DNA of 9,135 nt from an uncultured Porticoccus sp. (GTDB taxonomy: Bacteria > Pseudomonadota > Gammaproteobacteria > Pseudomonadales > Porticoccaceae), in contig CATLZI010000069.1 of the NCBI GenBank assembly GCA_950063125.1, positions 1 to 9,135 of the forward strand. Reading direction: 5' to 3'. Position 1 is the first letter of the stretch. Each line of letters opens with the position of its first letter. A program made the translations under genes and the position numbers. Positions 1 to 5,806 of this stretch are shown in pieces. The notes below the pieces were generated by a model, which saw only the letters and a list, made by a program, of their open reading frames with translations, was not told where the DNA came from and did no database searches.

Positions 1-909
1 GAAAGTGTCATCAGTCATGCCATTTTACCGATATTGCTGAGTATTCCCCTGGCCGGCCTGCTGATCTGGCTGATCATCAGTCATGGTCTGAAACCACTTC
101 GAATGCTCTCCCAACAGCTCAAGAACAAGCAGGCCGACGACCTTTCGCCAGTAGTATTACCGGAGCTCAAGAGTGAATTACAGCAGGTCAGCCAATCAAT
201 CAATGCATTAATGAGCCGTCTTGAGGTTGCGCTGAACAGAGAAAAGCATTTTACCGCCGATGCCGCACATGAGTTGCGCACCCCCATCAGCGCCCTCAAA
301 ATTCAGCTGCACAATCTGGAGGAAGATATCTCTCCGGATAGCGAGGCGTTTCAACAGTTGCGAGCGGGGGTAGACCGTATTCAGCATCTGGTCGAGCAGT
401 TGTTGTCCCTCTACCGCTCTACCCCTGAGCAGCTCGCCCACAACTTCTGCCGTATCAACCTCCATCAACTGGCCCAGGAGGTCATTGCAGAATTGCATGA
501 TAAATTTGAAGGCAAACAACAGATAGCGGAGCTTGCCGGACAGCCCTGCATGATAGAGGGTGACCCCTTTGCGTTAACTACCCTGCTTCAAAACCTGCTC
601 AGCAATGCCAGTAAATACACGCCCGCAGGGGGACATATTCTCGTGACGGTCAACGCCGAAGAAAATACGGTGTATCTCAAAGTGGAAGACTCCGGACCGG
701 GTATCGCCCCTGAGGACTACGACAAAATATTCAAACGTTTCCAGCGTCTGAACAATAAACCAGATGGATCGACAACCCCCGGCTGCGGCCTCGGCTTGAC
801 CATCGTCCGCAATATTGCGGATCTTCACCGCGCTCGTATTGAGATAGAACGTTCCCGTTTTGAGAGCGGCACAGCCTTTATTATCATCTTCACACGAACG
901 GAAGACTAA
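1..909 (+). CDS. Sensor histidine kinase, QseC-like (5' end outside window)
   Basis: This is the C-terminal 302 residues of a membrane sensor kinase. The reading frame is open from base 1, so the start and most of the sensor domain lie upstream; a TTG at 34 is internal. Residue numbers count from the first codon here. A membrane helix (about 8-30) is followed by a HAMP-like linker with the KPL motif, then the HisKA H-box FTADAAHELRTP with phospho-acceptor His90. The ATPase domain shows the N-box (LLSNASKYTP, Asn202), DSGPGI (Asp230), the F-box FKRFQRL and the GCGLGL glycine loop near 261-266. It should autophosphorylate at the inner membrane and pass phosphate to a response regulator probably encoded just upstream. 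The cupredoxin gene follows after 3 nt, so the kinase is probably co-expressed with, and may control, the metal-transport genes. QseC/PmrB-like class is inferred from the H-box; the signal is unknown. Confidence 0.93.
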   Translation, partial: ESVISHAILPILLSIPLAGLLIWLIISHGLKPLRMLSQQLKNKQADDLSPVVLPELKSELQQVSQSINALMSRLEVALNREKHFTADAAHELRTPISALKIQLHNLEEDISPDSEAFQQLRAGVDRIQHLVEQLLSLYRSTPEQLAHNFCRINLHQLAQEVIAELHDKFEGKQQIAELAGQPCMIEGDPFALTTLLQNLLSNASKYTPAGGHILVTVNAEENTVYLKVEDSGPGIAPEDYDKIFKRFQRLNNKPDGSTTPGCGLGLTIVRNIADLHRARIEIERSRFESGTAFIIIFTRTED

Positions 910-912
910 ATA

Positions 913-1272
913 ATGAGCAGAAGCGTTGGCCGTTTTGTCATACTCCTCGCCTTCACGCTTGGCATAGGCAGTAATACCAGTTTCGCGGACACACCGATAG
1001 TCGAGCTCAGAATCCGCAACCACCTGTTTTTTCCGGATACACTGGAAGTCCCTGCCCATACAAAAATCAAGCTGATGGTAATCAACGAGGATCCAACGCC
1101 GGAGGAGTTTGAAAGTTATGAGCTCAACCGTGAAAAAGTGATTCTTGGCCATCGTAAAACGATCATTTTCATTGGTCCGCTACCACCCGGAGAATACCCA
1201 TTTTTTGGCGAGTTTTACCCAAAAACAGCGCAGGGAAAAATAGTGGTTACCGCACAGCAACCATCAGAATGA
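913..1272 (+). CDS. Periplasmic cupredoxin-fold protein, partner of FTR1 permease
   Basis: This 119-residue protein has an N-terminal signal peptide (hydrophobic stretch about 8-19, likely cleavage after SFA25) and a single cupredoxin-like beta domain of about 90 residues, similar in style to the N-terminal domain of EfeO. The ending PFFGEFYPKTAQGKIVV occupies the place of the usual copper loop, but Gly99 and Tyr102 stand where type 1 copper proteins have Cys and His, so a blue-copper site is unlikely. Related proteins lie beside FTR1 permeases and are thought to bind or hand over metal in the periplasm; that role is inferred here. The ATG sits 3 nt after the kinase stop, with a GGAAGA ribosome-binding site inside the kinase end, and the permease starts 7 nt downstream. 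No M75 peptidase domain follows, unlike in EfeO. Confidence 0.85.
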   Translation: MSRSVGRFVILLAFTLGIGSNTSFADTPIVELRIRNHLFFPDTLEVPAHTKIKLMVINEDPTPEEFESYELNREKVILGHRKTIIFIGPLPPGEYPFFGEFYPKTAQGKIVVTAQQPSE

Positions 1273-1279
1273 GACGCTT

Positions 1280-2077
1280 ATGTTTCTGAACTCAGTCGTA
1301 CTGATACTTCAGGAAATACTGGAGGCCGCTCTGTTGATCAGCATCTTGTTGGTGCTGTCCCGACAGCTTCAACTGAGTGCCCGATGGTTTGCCACCGGAA
1401 TGATATTGGGCGGCATTGGCGCATTCATTCTATCGGTCAACCTGGCCACGATTTCTGAATGGTTGGACTATGCTGGCCAGGAAATTCTTATCGCCGGAAT
1501 AATGATTGCCGTTCTCGGCCTGCTGACATTGATAGGACTGTATTCAACGTCAGCTCTATGGGCTTCGAGGCATTCTCTGCCCTATCTGATGTCCATTTGC
1601 GTCGCCCTGGCGCTCAGCCGGGAAGGTGCCGAAATCGTGATTTATCTGGGCGGGATACTCAACCATCAGGAGAGCGTACAGCCAACATTTACCGGTGCAG
1701 GAATTGGGGCCGGGATTGGTCTGAGCGCAGGGGTATTGCTGTACTTTGGTTTGCTCAGCCTGCCTGCGAGATGGATTTTCTGCACCTGTATTTTATTGCT
1801 GGCCTTGATCGGCGGCACCATGGCCTCTCAGGCAACCCTCCTGTTGACCCAGGTTGACTGGATAACCTATTCCCCGGTTCTCTGGGACAGCTCAATTTGG
1901 CTACCGGAGGATTCCATCCCCGGCCACCTGCTCTATGCCCTGATCGGCTATGAAGCCACTCCATCACTTTTTCAGGCAATCGCCTATGGTATTGGGTTCC
2001 TACTGGTCAGCATCTCCGCCACATTGGGTTATCTCAACCACTTCCGCAGCCGTCGAAAAAATACGGGTGAAAAATAG
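1280..2077 (+). CDS. FTR1-family iron permease
   Basis: A 265-residue polytopic inner-membrane protein with about seven hydrophobic segments, the size and layout of the FTR1/EfeU permeases that move ferric iron, sometimes together with a ferroxidase or a periplasmic cupredoxin. The family carries two REGxE motifs in membrane helices. The second is intact (Arg114-Glu115-Gly116-Ala117-Glu118, followed by IVIYLGG). The first, in helix 1, reads Q11-E-I-L-E15: both glutamates remain but Arg and Gly are replaced. The ATG lies 7 nt after the cupredoxin stop and is preceded by a GAGA ribosome-binding site. The exported barrel-like protein starts 1 nt after its stop. Iron is the likely substrate from family knowledge; another metal such as lead has been proposed for some members and cannot be excluded. 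Confidence 0.88.
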   Translation: MFLNSVVLILQEILEAALLISILLVLSRQLQLSARWFATGMILGGIGAFILSVNLATISEWLDYAGQEILIAGIMIAVLGLLTLIGLYSTSALWASRHSLPYLMSICVALALSREGAEIVIYLGGILNHQESVQPTFTGAGIGAGIGLSAGVLLYFGLLSLPARWIFCTCILLLALIGGTMASQATLLLTQVDWITYSPVLWDSSIWLPEDSIPGHLLYALIGYEATPSLFQAIAYGIGFLLVSISATLGYLNHFRSRRKNTGEK

Positions 2078-2078
2078 C

Positions 2079-2816
2079 ATGCACACCAACGCCCAAAATC
2101 CTCTCGGCTATGCAATACGAGGGTTAGGTATTTTATTCTGTCTCACCATCCCGGTGATGCCCCTTGCCGATGGCAATGCCGTGGATAAAATCTACCATCC
2201 CTATGTGGATGCCCTGGAGCAGGAACTGGAGTGGCGTGCAATCTATCAGGACGACCAGCCGGACCAACCGGACCATCGCCAACTCTATCGCTTTTCCTAT
2301 GGGCGAGCTTTTGGCGACCGCTGGTTTGGTGAGGTGTATCTGACGGGTGACAAGGCCGACAACGACAGTTTTTCGCTGGCGGCTTATGAAGTGGAAGCCA
2401 AATGGCAACTCACCGAGCAGGGGGAATACTGGGCTGACTGGGGTATCCTGTTTGAGCTGGAAAAACAGGCCAAGGAAAATATCTGGGAGTTTTCCACCGG
2501 CATTCTCGCCGAAAAGGAATGGGGACGCTGGAGCGGCACTGCCAACATCATCATCAGCCAGGAATGGGGCTCAGACATTGAAGATGAGATTGAATCATCA
2601 CTGGGCCTGCAAACACGCTATCGTCTGTCACGCTGGATTGAACCCGCACTGGAGCTCTATGTTAATGAGCAGACCCTTGCACTGGGACCCGTATTAATGG
2701 GGAATATACAGGCTGGCGTCAGACGCAGTCTGCACTGGGAAGCCGGCCTCCTGTTTGGCATGAATGATAAAAGTGCCAACAATACGCTGCGGGTTCTGAT
2801 TGAGTATGAATTTTAG
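2079..2816 (+). CDS. Exported, probably outer-membrane protein of unknown function
   Basis: I do not recognise a family. The 245-residue product begins at the ATG one base after the permease stop, with GGGTGA upstream as ribosome-binding site; the frame is open further upstream but there it overlaps the permease gene. A signal peptide is visible (Arg14, hydrophobic 15-29, likely cleavage after PLA30). The mature part is rich in Trp, Tyr, Glu and Asp, has many short alternating polar/hydrophobic stretches (for example the segments around TANIIIS and AGLLFGM), and ends in Phe (LIEYEF), the usual C-terminal signature of outer-membrane beta-barrels. A short Asp-Gln-Pro repeat lies near residues 59-64. 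As last gene of the kinase-cupredoxin-FTR1 unit it may form the outer-membrane part of metal uptake or sensing; this is inference from position and composition only. Confidence 0.75.
   Translation: MHTNAQNPLGYAIRGLGILFCLTIPVMPLADGNAVDKIYHPYVDALEQELEWRAIYQDDQPDQPDHRQLYRFSYGRAFGDRWFGEVYLTGDKADNDSFSLAAYEVEAKWQLTEQGEYWADWGILFELEKQAKENIWEFSTGILAEKEWGRWSGTANIIISQEWGSDIEDEIESSLGLQTRYRLSRWIEPALELYVNEQTLALGPVLMGNIQAGVRRSLHWEAGLLFGMNDKSANNTLRVLIEYEF
2253..2279 (+). repeat. Short 9-nt tandem repeat inside the barrel-like gene
   Basis: Three adjacent nine-base units, GACCAGCCG, GACCAACCG and GACCATCGC, encode Asp-Gln-Pro, Asp-Gln-Pro and Asp-His-Arg. The first two differ at one base and the third has diverged. 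This is in frame and near the N-terminus of the mature protein; it probably reflects a small local duplication in an exposed linker. Confidence 0.5.
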
Positions 2817-2841
2817 TGGGGCAGATCAATCTTCTACAACC

Positions 2842-3225
2842 TCATCCATCTGACAGCAATTCAATTTTGTAACCATCCGGATCTTCCACAAAGGCCAGCA
2901 CTGTCGAGCCGTGCTTCATTGGACCGGGCTCCCTGACAACTTTCCCCCCCGATGAACGAATTCGCTCACAGGCACCATAGACATCCTCCACACCAATGGC
3001 GATATGCCCATAGGCATCACCGAGATTGTAAGTGGATGTATCCCAGTTATGGGTGAGCTCAAGAACCGTATTTGCCGACTCGTCGCCATAACCCAGAAAT
3101 GCGAGCGTAAAACGACCATCGGGGAAATCCTTGCGACGCAAAAGTTGCATCCCCAGTACATCGGTATAAAAGCGAACGGACGTATCGAGATCCCTCACCC
3201 GCAACATGGTATGTAATAAACGCAT
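2842..3225 (-). CDS. gloA: Lactoylglutathione lyase (glyoxalase I), Ni-type
   Basis: Glyoxalase I converts the hemithioacetal of methylglyoxal and glutathione to S-lactoylglutathione in the cytoplasm, the first step of methylglyoxal detoxification. The 127-residue protein has the duplicated betaalphabetabetabeta fold sequence: [14 protein letters not shown] at the start, FYTDVLGM, and the closing [13 protein letters not shown]. The four metal ligands known in the E. coli enzyme, His5, Glu56, His74 and Glu122, all occur at exactly the same numbers here. Its short form without the extra segments of Zn-dependent enzymes supports the nickel/cobalt class. The ATG is fixed by an AGAGGT ribosome-binding site 6 nt upstream (3232-3237). 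It converges on the barrel-like gene with only 25 nt between the stops and reads away from the InaA-like kinase gene. It appears monocistronic. Confidence 0.96.
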   Translation of the reverse strand: MRLLHTMLRVRDLDTSVRFYTDVLGMQLLRRKDFPDGRFTLAFLGYGDESANTVLELTHNWDTSTYNLGDAYGHIAIGVEDVYGACERIRSSGGKVVREPGPMKHGSTVLAFVEDPDGYKIELLSDG

Positions 3226-3257
3226 AAACTTACCTCTCCAGCCATTCCTGCAATCTA

Positions 3258-3285
3258 TCTATACATGCCTGTACAAAGCTTGCAA
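3258..3285 (-). promoter_or_regulatory. Possible sigma70 promoter of gloA
   Basis: On the minus strand a TTGCAA hexamer (3280-3285) and TATAGA (3258-3263) are separated by 16 nt. Each matches four of six consensus positions. The start of transcription would fall near 3251, giving a leader of about 25 nt that contains the strong gloA ribosome-binding site. Judged by eye only. Confidence 0.3.
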
Positions 3286-3410
3286 AAGTACTCTGTCTCA
3301 TTGCCTGTTTCGGCTAAAAAACCATGCTACAAAGTAAATCGGAATTGAATCAAATAAAACCCTTCAAAAAACATCAGTTTGATCACTCACTTTTGAAATG
3401 ACTCAAGCCC

Positions 3411-3479
3411 ATGAACAAGAGAATGTTTTCCACAATCCTGTGTTTTGCTTTTTCAGCTATTTTTGTGTACTTTTTATGA
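3411..3479 (+). CDS. Possible 22-residue hydrophobic small protein
   Basis: An ATG-initiated ORF encodes 22 residues, starting MNKR and continuing as one uninterrupted hydrophobic stretch rich in Phe, Ile, Leu, Ala and Tyr, ending in TGA. A short positive N-terminus plus one helix is the pattern of single-span small membrane proteins, leader peptides and some type I toxins. It ends 32 nt before the InaA-like kinase start on the same strand. No good Shine-Dalgarno sequence precedes it and the AT-rich background makes hydrophobic codons likely by chance, so it may not be translated. An internal ATG five codons in is an alternative start. Confidence 0.25.
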   Translation: MNKRMFSTILCFAFSAIFVYFL

Positions 3480-3511
3480 CATCCACGGTTATCTAGAAAA
3501 GAATAATAATA

Positions 3512-4243
3512 ATGATTAATACGTTATCAAGAGATGTTCAAACGGATAGTGATTTTGACTACTGGTGGAAAATGGAAGGTCCCTGGGTTGAAGAACCGAA
3601 CCATCGCCGGGGCGGAATAAGCGGTGTCCAGCGATGCCAAATTAATGGGGCCACCTACTACATCAAAAAACAGACAGACCATACCTGCCGCAGCCTCCGA
3701 CACCCACTGGGCTATGCCACCATAGCCCGCGAAACCCACCGACTGAATGTGTGCAACAAACTGGGGATATCAACGCCGGAAGTTGTCTTTTCGCAAACGC
3801 GCCTTCACCAGGGGGCAATTCAGGCAATTCTAGCGACTCGGGAATTGGCTGAATTTTCAAGTATTCAGGCATGGCAGGAGAGGGTAACTGACGATTCTGT
3901 GAAAGAAGCAACACTCGATGCACTCTCCCGAAAACTTGGTGAAATTCTGGCGAGACTCCACAATGGTCGCTGGCAACATGGCTGTCTGTACGACAAACAC
4001 ATTTTTTTCCGTCACAATAGAAAAGGTGGTGGCGAAATTGAAGTCGCACTGATTGATCTCGAAAAATGCCGTCGACGGTTATCCATCAGCCGGGCTTCCC
4101 GGCACGATATACGCCAGATGCGTCGACATATGCCCGCCATGACTGAACACCACTGGGACATTTTTAATTCCACCTATCGTCAATATTCCTATCTCAGTCC
4201 AAATAAAGGTGTGCTCTGGCTTTCCACAACCGATTGCAAGTAA
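3512..4243 (+). CDS. InaA/WaaP-like lipopolysaccharide kinase family protein
   Basis: The 243-residue cytoplasmic protein belongs to the Kdo/WaaP protein-kinase-like fold. The N-terminus (FDYWWKMEGPWVEEPNHRRGG) is the conserved opening of InaA proteins, which supports the ATG at 3512 although its ribosome-binding site is weak. YYIKKQ (Lys52/Lys53) matches the ATP-binding lysine strand, and RET near residue 74 the helix-C glutamate. HGCLYDKH (156-163) is the catalytic loop and LIDLEKCRRR (Asp182, Glu184) the metal-binding motif. Aligned with WaaP HRDCYICH, the catalytic Asp is replaced by Cys158. WaaP and KdkA phosphorylate heptose or Kdo in the LPS core; for InaA relatives, known as acid-inducible, the substrate is not established. 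The gene stands alone, ending before a hairpin terminator. Confidence 0.85.
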   Translation: MINTLSRDVQTDSDFDYWWKMEGPWVEEPNHRRGGISGVQRCQINGATYYIKKQTDHTCRSLRHPLGYATIARETHRLNVCNKLGISTPEVVFSQTRLHQGAIQAILATRELAEFSSIQAWQERVTDDSVKEATLDALSRKLGEILARLHNGRWQHGCLYDKHIFFRHNRKGGGEIEVALIDLEKCRRRLSISRASRHDIRQMRRHMPAMTEHHWDIFNSTYRQYSYLSPNKGVLWLSTTDCK

Positions 4244-4288
4244 CCCCGCAACCCCGCTATCAACGACTGACCGAGAAAAAACTCTGAC

Positions 4289-4313
4289 AAAAAACCGGGC
4301 TTATGCCCGGTTT
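4289..4313. terminator. Bidirectional rho-independent terminator
   Basis: A perfect 9-bp stem (AAACCGGGC at 4292-4300 with GCCCGGTTT at 4305-4313) closes a TTAT loop. On the minus strand the stem is followed by a run of six T, so it should end the YIP1 transcript 17 nt after its stop codon. On the plus strand the T-run is shorter (TTTCTAT), but the hairpin lies 46 nt after the InaA-like stop and probably also ends that transcript. Confidence 0.85.
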
Positions 4314-4329
4314 CTATAAGGCCTTGTTC

Positions 4330-4929
4330 TCAATCAGTAAAAACAGGTGCCGCGACATATTCCCAAAGCAAAACGGTAGCTACCAGAACGACTACCACAT
4401 ACACAAGGGAAACAGCAAAAATCGCACTGGCATAGAGAAAACCCTGGTCCTCCGGCACATTCATCACATCGGGAATCCCCAGGTACATCAACCGAATCGC
4501 ATAACTGCAGGCGGCAATAGCAAGCAGGAGATCCAACCACCAGATGGGATAAACCGCGAAAATACCTGCCAGAAAAACCGGGCTACAACAGAGCCCCATA
4601 AACACAAATCCTTTCAACGGGCTAGATTCGCTATTGTAGGTTTTCGACATCCAGGCAATCATCCAGCCAATAAATACCAGCGCACCCATTAGGGCAAAGT
4701 AAAACAGAATGATCAAGGGTATCGCACTACCCTCGGTAATCCTTGTGGGCTGATCATTGAGAATCGTCCAACCAAACTGTGTTGTTCCGATATAAAACCC
4801 GATCGCAGGAAGCATACCCAGAAATATAAAATAAATAGCCATGCGCTTGATTGTCTCATCGGACAGCGCAGCAATTTTCTTCCACTCGGATTGTGGATCG
4901 TAGAGTAACCCGGCAATGTGACCTAGCAT
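4330..4929 (-). CDS. YIP1-family integral membrane protein
   Basis: The 199-residue product has five hydrophobic helices (roughly residues 33-53, 72-97, 110-130, 133-153 and 166-190). It opens with MLGHIAGLLYDPQSEWKKI, the motif by which bacterial YIP1-family proteins begin: a short amphipathic segment with DPxxEWxxI before the first helix. Bacterial members sit in the inner membrane and have no established biochemical function. The ATG at 4929 is preferred because a GGGGA lies just upstream and the family starts here; a TTG at 4962 would add 11 residues. It follows the cbb3 assembly genes on the same strand but is separated by 139 nt that include a perfect FNR/Anr box and -10 elements, so it is probably an oxygen-regulated single gene. 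It ends at a strong terminator. Confidence 0.85.
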   Translation of the reverse strand: MLGHIAGLLYDPQSEWKKIAALSDETIKRMAIYFIFLGMLPAIGFYIGTTQFGWTILNDQPTRITEGSAIPLIILFYFALMGALVFIGWMIAWMSKTYNSESSPLKGFVFMGLCCSPVFLAGIFAVYPIWWLDLLLAIAACSYAIRLMYLGIPDVMNVPEDQGFLYASAIFAVSLVYVVVVLVATVLLWEYVAAPVFTD

Positions 4930-4984
4930 AAAATCCCCGTTTTTCTTATTTAAACCTAACAATCGGCCAACAGATATATAGTCT

Positions 4985-5007
4985 ATTATAAAACACCTGT
5001 TTTTATA
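4985..5007 (-). promoter_or_regulatory. Candidate -10 elements of the YIP1 gene promoter
   Basis: Two AT-rich hexamers read on the minus strand: TATAAA at 5002-5007 and TATAAT at 4985-4990. With TATAAA, the spacing to the end of the FNR box is 23 nt, close to the 22 nt of class II FNR promoters. The perfect TATAAT would put the box near -60, close to a class I position. No consensus -35 precedes either, as expected for an activator-dependent promoter. Confidence 0.55.
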
Positions 5008-5030
5008 CCTCTTAAATCAAACCGTTGGCA

Positions 5031-5044
5031 TTGATCGAAATCAA
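5031..5044. promoter_or_regulatory. FNR/Anr box
   Basis: The 14 bases TTGATCGAAATCAA match the FNR/Anr consensus TTGAT-N4-ATCAA at all ten defined positions. The box lies in the 139-nt gap between the TauE/SafE gene stop and the YIP1 gene start, with its centre about 108 nt upstream of the YIP1 ATG. It is about 41.5 nt upstream of the transcription start predicted from the nearer -10 element, which suggests activation under low oxygen. Both neighbouring genes read on the minus strand, so YIP1 is the only plausible target. Confidence 0.85.
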
Positions 5045-5068
5045 TAACCCTTATAACACCTACCACGG

Positions 5069-5803
5069 TCAATGGTGCATGTGCTGATGAGCACTGACCC
5101 CATCATTTTGTTCAGAAGTCACCTCCCGTTGATGATTATGGGCCATCGCATTCCAGAGGGTCCATGCACCAAAGACGATGACTATCATCCCCATGGCTGT
5201 TCTCAAAGCACGAACCTGCAACCACCGCTTTAGCTGACTGGAGAAAACACCCCCGGCCAGCATGACCGGCAACGTACCCAGGCCGAACGCCATCATGGAT
5301 AGTGCACTCGACACGGGGTGAGCAGTGGCAGCGGCGTAAGCCAGTGCCGAATACACCAGGCCACAGGGTAACCAACCCCATAACATACCAAACAGAAAGG
5401 CCCTGCCAACCGTGCGTACGCGGAACAACCTGGTAGCGAAAGGCTGGATATGGCGCCAGGCATGTTGCCCGCCACGCTCAAGCCAGGACAGGAAGTGCCA
5501 CCAACCCGCCAGATATAACCCCATCAGAATAAGCAGCACCCCTGCAAAAATACGCAGCGAAGGTCCCAGAGACAGGTATTCACGCCCAAACAACCCCAGC
5601 AGACCAACCAGCGCACCGATTAGCCCATAAGACGTAATTCGACCCAGGTTGTAGCTTAGGAGGGTTGGCCAGCGACTACGTTGATCATCGGTGGCAAAAC
5701 CCAGTGCGGCGACAATACCACCACACATACCAATACAGTGTCCGGCACCCATCAAACCAATAACCAGCATCGCCAGTATGGGCATACTGTCAAATTCAAA
5801 CAT
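5069..5803 (-). CDS. TauE/SafE-family (DsbD_2-like) membrane protein of cbb3 locus
   Basis: This 244-residue protein has about six membrane helices and two conserved cysteine motifs: GAGHCIGMCGG in helix 1 (His22, Cys23, Cys27) and WGWLPCGLVY (Pro146-Cys147). These mark the DsbD_2-type branch often annotated as sulfite exporter TauE/SafE or heavy-metal transport protein. Members commonly follow ccoS in cbb3 oxidase loci, which points to copper or thiol handling for oxidase assembly rather than sulfite export; this is inferred from context. After the last helix the tail carries HNH near 220 and ends in HQHMHH (239-244), a plausible Cu/metal-binding segment. The ATG lies 3 nt after the ccoS stop; the ribosome-binding site is weak, so translation is probably coupled to ccoS. 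Confidence 0.88.
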   Translation of the reverse strand: MFEFDSMPILAMLVIGLMGAGHCIGMCGGIVAALGFATDDQRSRWPTLLSYNLGRITSYGLIGALVGLLGLFGREYLSLGPSLRIFAGVLLILMGLYLAGWWHFLSWLERGGQHAWRHIQPFATRLFRVRTVGRAFLFGMLWGWLPCGLVYSALAYAAATAHPVSSALSMMAFGLGTLPVMLAGGVFSSQLKRWLQVRALRTAMGMIVIVFGAWTLWNAMAHNHQREVTSEQNDGVSAHQHMHH

Positions 5804-5806
5804 TAA

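Larger units (their letters stand above)
3226..3511. other. Divergent intergenic region, gloA / InaA-like kinase
   Basis: These 286 bases are more AT-rich than the flanking genes and lie between two divergent start codons. They contain a possible gloA promoter on the minus strand and a 69-nt ORF on the plus strand. A weak plus-strand promoter candidate is TTGCTT (3445-3450), 17 nt, TACTTT (3468-3473), which would give a leader of about 30 nt for the kinase gene but would overlap the small ORF. I see no clear operator, hairpin or RNA gene in the remainder. Confidence 0.6.

Noticed and set aside
574..1152. 192-codon open frame on the minus strand across the kinase and cupredoxin genes
   Set aside because: It is antisense to two clearly recognisable genes, has no family features and no ribosome-binding context; a codon-bias shadow.
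1459..1857. 132-codon plus-strand frame inside the FTR1 permease gene
   Set aside because: Arg/Gly/Ser-rich out-of-frame translation of a membrane protein gene, with no plausible start; shadow.
3262..3273. TACATGCCTGTA palindrome-like sequence upstream of gloA
   Set aside because: Only four outer bases per arm pair well, and it overlaps the candidate promoter spacer; too short to call an operator.
3663..4049. 128-codon minus-strand frame opposite the InaA-like kinase
   Set aside because: The sense frame carries all kinase motifs; the antisense product has no recognisable features.
4303..4692. 129-codon plus-strand frame opposite the YIP1 gene
   Set aside because: Low-complexity basic/polar product antisense to a coherent membrane protein; begins inside the terminator hairpin.
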